Source: Candidatus Iainarchaeum sp.
GTDB lineage: Archaea > Iainarchaeota > Iainarchaeia > Iainarchaeales > GCA-2688035
Assembly: GCA_026396975.1 (NCBI GenBank)
Contig: JAPLVT010000046.1
Coordinates: 1-8,506 of the forward strand
Reading direction: 5' to 3'
DNA: 8,506 nt
In this document: positions 6,051 through 8,506 of the stretch, piece after piece
Position numbering within the stretch: position 1 is the first letter of the stretch
Layout of the letters: each line of letters opens with the position of its first letter
Translations under genes and position numbers: made by a program
Notes under the pieces: generated by a model
What the model was told of the DNA's origin: nothing
What the model saw: the letters and a program-made list of their open reading frames with translations, nothing else
Databases searched by the model: none

Positions 6051-6349
6051 GCTCTGCTTCCCCCTCCAAGCCTTTTCAAATGAGCCGGGTGAACAAGCAG
6101 CTGCTTTGGGCTGTTGCCCTTGTGGACGTCCACAATGTAAGCCTTGCCGCGCTGCCCGACAACATTGCCGACCACACCCTGGTAAATCGCATCAGGCAGG
6201 CCGCTGTGTATCTCAGGCCTGATGTCAACCAGCACTATTTCGCCTGTGTTGAACTTAGCCAGCAGAATGTTGACTGTTGCTTTTCCTTCCCTTCTCGTCA
6301 GCTTGCTGCGCGTCTTCGCCCTCTTTCCCCTTGCTTTTTTGCAGCTCAT
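6047..6349 (-). CDS. rpl21e: Large-subunit ribosomal protein L21e
   Basis: L21e is found in archaeal and eukaryotic 50S/60S subunits and is absent from bacteria. The protein is 100 residues, close to the usual 95-100. It has a basic N-terminus (KKARGKRAKTRSKL), then FNTGEIVLVDIRPEIHSGLP, YQGVVGNVVGQRGKAYIV, and a C-terminal QLLVHPAHLKRL, which are the SH3-like barrel features of the family. ATG 6349 is chosen because GGTGA (6358-6362) sits 8 nt upstream. A GTG at 6361 is in frame, but it lies within that same site and would add only four residues. The gene heads the L21e-rpoF pair, with probable downstream co-expression of DUF655 and ksgA. Confidence 0.93.
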   Translation of the reverse strand: MSCKKARGKRAKTRSKLTRREGKATVNILLAKFNTGEIVLVDIRPEIHSGLPDAIYQGVVGNVVGQRGKAYIVDVHKGNSPKQLLVHPAHLKRLGGGSRA

Positions 6350-6357
6350 TGCCTTTT

Positions 6358-6362
6358 TCACC
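6358..6362 (-). promoter_or_regulatory. Shine-Dalgarno site deciding the L21e start
   Basis: The minus strand reads GGTGA with an 8-nt gap to the ATG at 6349. This favours ATG 6349 over the GTG start at 6361, which overlaps this motif. Confidence 0.65.
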
Positions 6363-6392
6363 TTTTAACCCAAATGCCACTAATCAAAACAA

Positions 6393-6554
6393 ATGAGTAC
6401 TACAATAGTTCCCCCAGAAAAATTTAAATAACCAAGAGAACAGCCAAAAACAGCAGGAAACTGGCATACCCCAGCGCAAGAAGCTGGAATCGAATTAGGA
6501 TTAAAACAGAACAAATGGTTAAGTTTGATAGAAAAAAGTGCCCCAAAAGAATAA
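6393..6554 (+). pseudogene. Small interrupted reading frame, paralogous to the 52-aa protein at 6902-7060
   Basis: From ATG 6393 one frame reads 12 codons (MSTTIVPPEKFK), a TAA at 6429-6431, then 40 more codons to a TAA at 6552-6554. The second part ends with IELGLKQNKWLSLIEKSAP. It matches ELGLERNKWLSILEKS in the 52-aa protein at 6902-7060: 12 of 16 residues are identical over ELGL to EKS and the rest are mostly conservative. Codon differences are mostly silent (TTA/CTA, GGA/GGG, AGT/AGC), so both were probably under protein-level selection. The first 35 or so residues do not align. There is no ATG, GTG or TTG in frame between the internal stop and the shared segment. I read it as a decayed copy; a frameshift from another frame or readthrough is possible. 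I do not recognise the family. Confidence 0.5.
6422..6430. promoter_or_regulatory. Palindromic TATA box, probably shared by divergent transcripts
   Basis: ATTTAAAT is self-complementary. On the plus strand it is preceded by AGAAAA, a good BRE-like context, and would start transcription near 6450. On the minus strand it would start L21e mRNA near 6398, giving a leader of about 50 nt. The plus-strand core also contains the in-frame TAA that interrupts the small frame at 6393-6554. Confidence 0.45.
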
Positions 6555-6558
6555 AAAA
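6550..6558 (+). promoter_or_regulatory. TATA-like box for the 107-aa gene
   Basis: AATAAAAAA is centred about 27 nt upstream of ATG 6582, the spacing of a leaderless archaeal transcript. No Shine-Dalgarno site precedes that ATG. Confidence 0.4.
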
Positions 6559-6581
6559 GAGAAACAACACGATATTAGTAC

Positions 6582-6905
6582 ATGCCCAGAAAACCACATT
6601 TAGTTGAAAGAAGGATTGCAGAGTTTGTTGCTTGGAAAGGCGGCCTTGCCATAACTGATTTTGGGAGAAAATACCTTGCTCAAAAAAGGCAGTTACGACA
6701 AGAGGAGGCCCGTATGCCTGCTTGGCTCAAAAGCACAGCGCATAGAAAACTTTCGCAACTTTCCACCTTGGTTGATTTACTTAAAGCAAAAGAAAAAAAA
6801 TATGCTACCGCATTGTGTATGGGAAAAACACAACGAGCCACTACATTAGGAAAAGAAATTGATGGCTTAAAAAAAAGTATTGCAAGGATAACTGGCATAA
6901 ATTGA
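6582..6905 (+). CDS. Unrecognised basic helical protein, 107 aa
   Basis: The protein begins MPRKPHLVERRIAEFVAWKGG and is rich in Lys and Arg. Three parts are visible. The first is an N-terminal segment with a possible short helix-turn (ERRIAEFVAWKGGLAITDFG, 9-28). The second is a charged middle (AQKRQLRQEEARMPAWLK). The third is a long heptad-like helical C-terminal half (LSQLSTLVDLLKAKEKKYATALCMG, then KEIDGLKKSIARITGIN), possibly a coiled-coil hairpin. No membrane segment or catalytic motif is seen. Codons and composition are clearly more AT-rich than in flanking core genes, which suggests separate origin. Its TGA overlaps the TTG start of the next small gene, so the two are probably one translational unit. 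Function is unknown; a small DNA- or RNA-binding protein is conceivable. Confidence 0.6.
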   Translation: MPRKPHLVERRIAEFVAWKGGLAITDFGRKYLAQKRQLRQEEARMPAWLKSTAHRKLSQLSTLVDLLKAKEKKYATALCMGKTQRATTLGKEIDGLKKSIARITGIN

Positions 6906-7060
6906 CAAAAAAGCAACTCATCAGCCGACTATGCAAACACAAAAATCAATTAGCCACTAATGCAAAAGAACTAGGGCTCGAACGAAACAAATGGCTGAGC
7001 ATTTTGGAAAAAAGCTTGGCGGGAGAAAATCAGACGAATGCGGCACCCAAAAAAATCTGA
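6902..7060 (+). CDS. Unrecognised small protein, 52 aa, TTG start
   Basis: A frame opens with TTG at 6902, overlapping the TGA of the 107-aa gene (TTGA), and encodes 52 residues starting MTKKQLISRLCKHKNQL. It looks like two helices with a turn (KKQLISRLCKHKNQLATNAKELGLERNKWLSILEKS) and an Asn/Lys tail ending APKKI. An LGLERNKW segment after an upstream helix recalls small helix-turn-helix or helix-hairpin proteins, but I cannot name a family. Support for it being coding comes from the start/stop overlap and from the paralogous segment at 6480-6545, where differences are mostly silent. No Shine-Dalgarno site is obvious, so expression probably depends on coupling to the upstream gene. A non-TTG start is not available in this frame. 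Confidence 0.5.
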   Translation: MTKKQLISRLCKHKNQLATNAKELGLERNKWLSILEKSLAGENQTNAAPKKI

Positions 7061-7090
7061 CGAGTTTTCGACAAAGCCCCCGCACTGGGG

Positions 7091-7155
7091 TTTAAATACC
7101 TTTTTAAATGCTCCCCACGCCTTTTTATATAGGCTTTTTAAAGGGATTTTTAAAG
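7091..7155 (+). promoter_or_regulatory. Cluster of five TATA-like elements upstream of tbp
   Basis: TTTAAATA (7091-7098), TTTTTAAA (7101-7108), TTTTTATATA (7122-7131), TTTTTAAA (7135-7142) and TTTTTAAA (7147-7154) lie in 65 nt before the gene for the TATA-binding protein. The last is centred about 25 nt before ATG 7175 and could give a leaderless mRNA. The middle TTTTTATATA would start near 7152, just before the GGGGAG ribosome site. Multiple starts or TBP self-regulation are possible. Confidence 0.55.
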
Positions 7156-7174
7156 CTGGGGAGAGTTGGTGCCT

Positions 7175-7756
7175 ATGAAGTACACTATTGTGAACCTTGT
7201 CGCGTCCAGTAATTTGAATGCGACGCTCGATTTGTACAATCTTGCGGTATCTATTCCAAACGTTGAATACGAGCCCGAGCAATTTCCCGGCGCTATCCTG
7301 AAGCTGAAGGAGCCGAAGGTTAGCATGCTGCTGTTTAAGAACGGAAAGGTCATTTGCAGCGGCGCCTCGAACGAGAAACAGATCGCGCTTGGAATAAGAA
7401 AAGCGAGCAAGCTGATCCACGATGTACAGCGCGGGGTCAAGGTGCAGAAGCACGTGAAGTACACTGTCGTGAACCTTGTCGCGACCGCAAACCTAAACCA
7501 GACTCTCGACCTGTTCCAGATCGCAATGAAGCTTGACAACGTCGAATACGAGCCGGAACAGTTTCCGGGCGCAATACTCCGCATCGCTGAGCCGAAGCTC
7601 ACGCTGCTTCTTTTCAAGAACGGAAAGATGATTTGTGCTGGAGCAAAGAAAGAAGCGCTCCTGAAAAAGGGCCTGAAGGTTGCCTCGCAGTTGATTCTTG
7701 GAAAGCGCGGGAAGAAAGCCGATGGCGCTTCAAAGGCGAAGAAAGCGAAACAGTAA
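7175..7756 (+). CDS. tbp: TATA-box-binding protein
   Basis: TBP binds TATA boxes and, with TFB, recruits archaeal RNA polymerase. The 193-residue protein has the saddle-forming direct repeat. Half one is about 1-81 (KYTIVNLVASSNLN, EYEPEQFPGAIL, LLFKNGKVICSGA) and half two about 94-174 (KYTVVNLVATANLN, EYEPEQFPGAIL, LLFKNGKMICAGA). The Phe residues of EQFPG and LLF that kink DNA are present in both halves. By hand count 50 of 81 aligned residues are identical between halves, which seems high for TBP. The C-terminus (KRGKKADGASKAKKAKQ) is lysine-rich, whereas several archaeal TBPs end in acidic residues. ATG 7175 is chosen because the next residues match the normal TBP start. TTG 7166 and GTG 7169 are in frame and would add two or three residues. 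GGGGAG (7158-7163) is the likely ribosome site. Confidence 0.94.
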   Translation: MKYTIVNLVASSNLNATLDLYNLAVSIPNVEYEPEQFPGAILKLKEPKVSMLLFKNGKVICSGASNEKQIALGIRKASKLIHDVQRGVKVQKHVKYTVVNLVATANLNQTLDLFQIAMKLDNVEYEPEQFPGAILRIAEPKLTLLLFKNGKMICAGAKKEALLKKGLKVASQLILGKRGKKADGASKAKKAKQ

Positions 7757-7779
7757 AAGCAATTGCAGCGCTGTTGCTT
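7757..7779. repeat. Small inverted repeat directly after the tbp stop
   Basis: AAGCAA and TTGCTT flank a self-complementary CAGCGCTG, with TTG bulged on the left. It could form a short imperfect hairpin in the tbp 3' UTR. No T-run follows, so its role is unclear. Confidence 0.25.
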
Positions 7780-7790
7780 CAAAACCCGCC

Positions 7791-7815
7791 AAAAAGCGCT
7801 TGGGGCAAGCTTTTT
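7791..7815 (+). terminator. Hairpin plus T-run ending tbp
   Basis: AAAAAGC, then GCTTG-GGG-CAAGC, then TTTTT form a hairpin: GCTTG/CAAGC with a GGG loop and AAAAA/TTTTT below a GC bulge. It lies 35 nt after the tbp stop and resembles an intrinsic terminator. Its T-run is also the start of the 5S TATA box. Confidence 0.45.
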
Positions 7816-7819
7816 AAAA
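7811..7819 (+). promoter_or_regulatory. TATA box of the 5S rRNA gene
   Basis: TTTTTAAAA is centred 27 nt before the first base of the mature 5S rRNA (7842), the standard archaeal spacing, so the 5S gene appears to have its own promoter. Confidence 0.65.
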
Positions 7820-7841
7820 CCTGCCAAACGCACTTATTATT

Positions 7842-7959
7842 GATTAGCGGCCATGCCGCGGGGGAAACACCTGGACTCTTTTCGAACCCAGAAGTTAAGA
7901 CCCGCAGGGAAGTGGTTTGCGCTGAGCTTATACTTGGAGCTGCCAATACGCTGCTAATC
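7842..7959 (+). rRNA. rrf: 5S ribosomal RNA
   Basis: The ends GATTAGC (7842-7848) and GCTAATC (7953-7959) form the terminal helix I, extended by GGC/GCT pairs, which gives a 118-nt RNA of normal length. The conserved loop and helix III region CGAACCCAGAAGTTAAG is present at about 7881-7897, as are the GGAGC and GCGCTGAG stretches of the 3' domain. The gene stands alone, with a TATA box 27 nt upstream and T-runs directly downstream. No 16S or 23S rRNA or tRNA is beside it in the window, a separated arrangement known in some archaea. Confidence 0.93.
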
Positions 7960-7990
7960 ACTTTTTCTTATTTTTTAACCGCGGAAAAAA
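7960..7990. terminator. T-rich region between convergent 5S rRNA and permease genes
   Basis: After the 5S 3' end come TTTTT (7962-7966) and TTTTTT (7971-7976), a usual archaeal termination signal. TTTTTT-AA-CCGCGG-AAAAAA (7971-7990) is nearly symmetric, so on the minus strand it gives a T-run ending the permease transcript. Confidence 0.5.
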
Positions 7991-8000
7991 TCTTCTGTTT

Positions 8001-8506
8001 TCACTCGTATCTCAGCGCTTCAACGGGCTTCAGCTTTGCGGCCGCCCTTGCTGGCAGTACGCCAGCCACCACGCCGATTACTGTTGACAGGACGACTGCG
8101 ATTATGACCAATTGCGGGGTTACAAGCGTTTCGGCGCCGCGCGTCATTGGCAGGGATATTATGCCGAGGCCTGACATTGCAACCGACAATAGAGTGCCGA
8201 GCATTACGCCGATAAGGCCTCCGATAAGCCCGAACAGGCCGGATTCTATAACAAAAAGCCGGACTATCTCGTTGTTTGTCGAGCCAAGCGCCTTCAGTAT
8301 GCCGATTTCCCTTGTTTTTTCAAGCACTGAAGTGAACATGCTGTTTGCCACGCCGATGGCTCCGACCAGAAGTGAAACAGCCGCAATTGCGCCGAGAAAG
8401 AGCGTGAGCGTTTCAGTTGCTGAACTCACCTGCTCCTGTATTGCCTGGGCTGATGTCACAGTGAAGTCCTTGGTTTCTTCCGTTACTCTCCTTGAAAGCA
8501 GCAGGG
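8001..8506 (-). CDS. MacB/FtsX-type ABC transporter permease, C-terminal part (5' end outside window)
   Basis: An open frame enters from the right edge and ends at a TGA at 8001-8003, giving the last 167 residues. The first 40 or so are the end of the extracytoplasmic MacB-like domain (EETKDFTVTSAQAIQEQV). Three membrane segments of the FtsX domain follow: TLFLGAIAAVSLLVGAIGVANSMF, GLFGLIGGLIGVMLGTLLSV (the two share only general hydrophobicity) and LVIIAVVLSTVIGVVAGVLPA. The cytoplasmic coupling loop REIGILKALGSTNNEIVRLFVIE lies between the first two. The ending ARAAAKLKPVEALRYE is typical of the family. Such permeases pair with a MacB/LolD-type ATPase, not present here, to export peptides, drugs or lipids or to drive periplasmic-type machines. 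The substrate cannot be told. The gene converges on the 5S rRNA. Confidence 0.9.
   Translation of the reverse strand, partial: LLLSRRVTEETKDFTVTSAQAIQEQVSSATETLTLFLGAIAAVSLLVGAIGVANSMFTSVLEKTREIGILKALGSTNNEIVRLFVIESGLFGLIGGLIGVMLGTLLSVAMSGLGIISLPMTRGAETLVTPQLVIIAVVLSTVIGVVAGVLPARAAAKLKPVEALRYE

Noticed and set aside
7078..7090. CCCC-GCACT-GGGG mini-hairpin upstream of tbp
   Set aside because: The 4-bp stem is too short to call as a terminator for the small genes, although TTT follows it.
1..8506. CRISPR array, tRNA gene or insertion sequence
   Set aside because: No regularly spaced repeats, no cloverleaf with a GGTTCGAATCC-like arm and no transposase or terminal inverted repeats were seen by eye.

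Overview
The window is archaeal chromosome. It carries a eukaryotic-type ribosomal protein (L21e), the RNA polymerase stalk subunit RpoF (Rpb4 family), a TATA-binding protein, an AMP phosphorylase, a DUF655 protein and a stand-alone 5S rRNA. TATA boxes sit about 25-30 nt upstream of several starts, with a mix of leaderless genes and genes with Shine-Dalgarno sites. Short spacers, 4-nt overlaps and lysine-rich proteins suit a small-genome lineage such as a DPANN-type archaeon. That placement is an inference; no marker here fixes the phylum.

Layout, left to right. At 1-236 (-) is the 5' part of an unrecognised gene, divergent from a nucleotide-metabolism run on the + strand: pyrE, pyrF (bacterial-like subfamily 2), a LOG/TIGR00725-like Rossmann protein, and AMP phosphorylase with its own TATA box. 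PyrE and PyrF complete UMP synthesis. AMP phosphorylase releases adenine from AMP, and the LOG-like protein may act on nucleotide monophosphates as well. A perfect inverted repeat over the ksgA stop codon separates this run from a convergent minus-strand cluster read as L21e > rpoF > DUF655 > ksgA, an information-processing order seen in many archaea. The rpoF-DUF655 spacer consists of degenerate tandem copies of the rpoF 3' end.

From 6393 to 7060 (+) is an AT-rich accessory patch that does not resemble its neighbours: an interrupted small reading frame, a 107-aa basic helical protein, and an overlapping 52-aa protein starting with TTG. The first and third share a segment of the form LGLxxNKWLSxxEKS. 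The DNA of that segment differs mainly by silent changes, so both copies were probably selected as protein. This is the best candidate here for something undescribed.

After it come tbp, preceded by five TATA-like elements in 65 nt, and a 5S rRNA gene with its own TATA box at the expected spacing. That box overlaps a hairpin/T-run that looks like the tbp terminator. The right edge (8001-8506, -) holds the C-terminal part of a MacB/FtsX-type ABC transporter permease.
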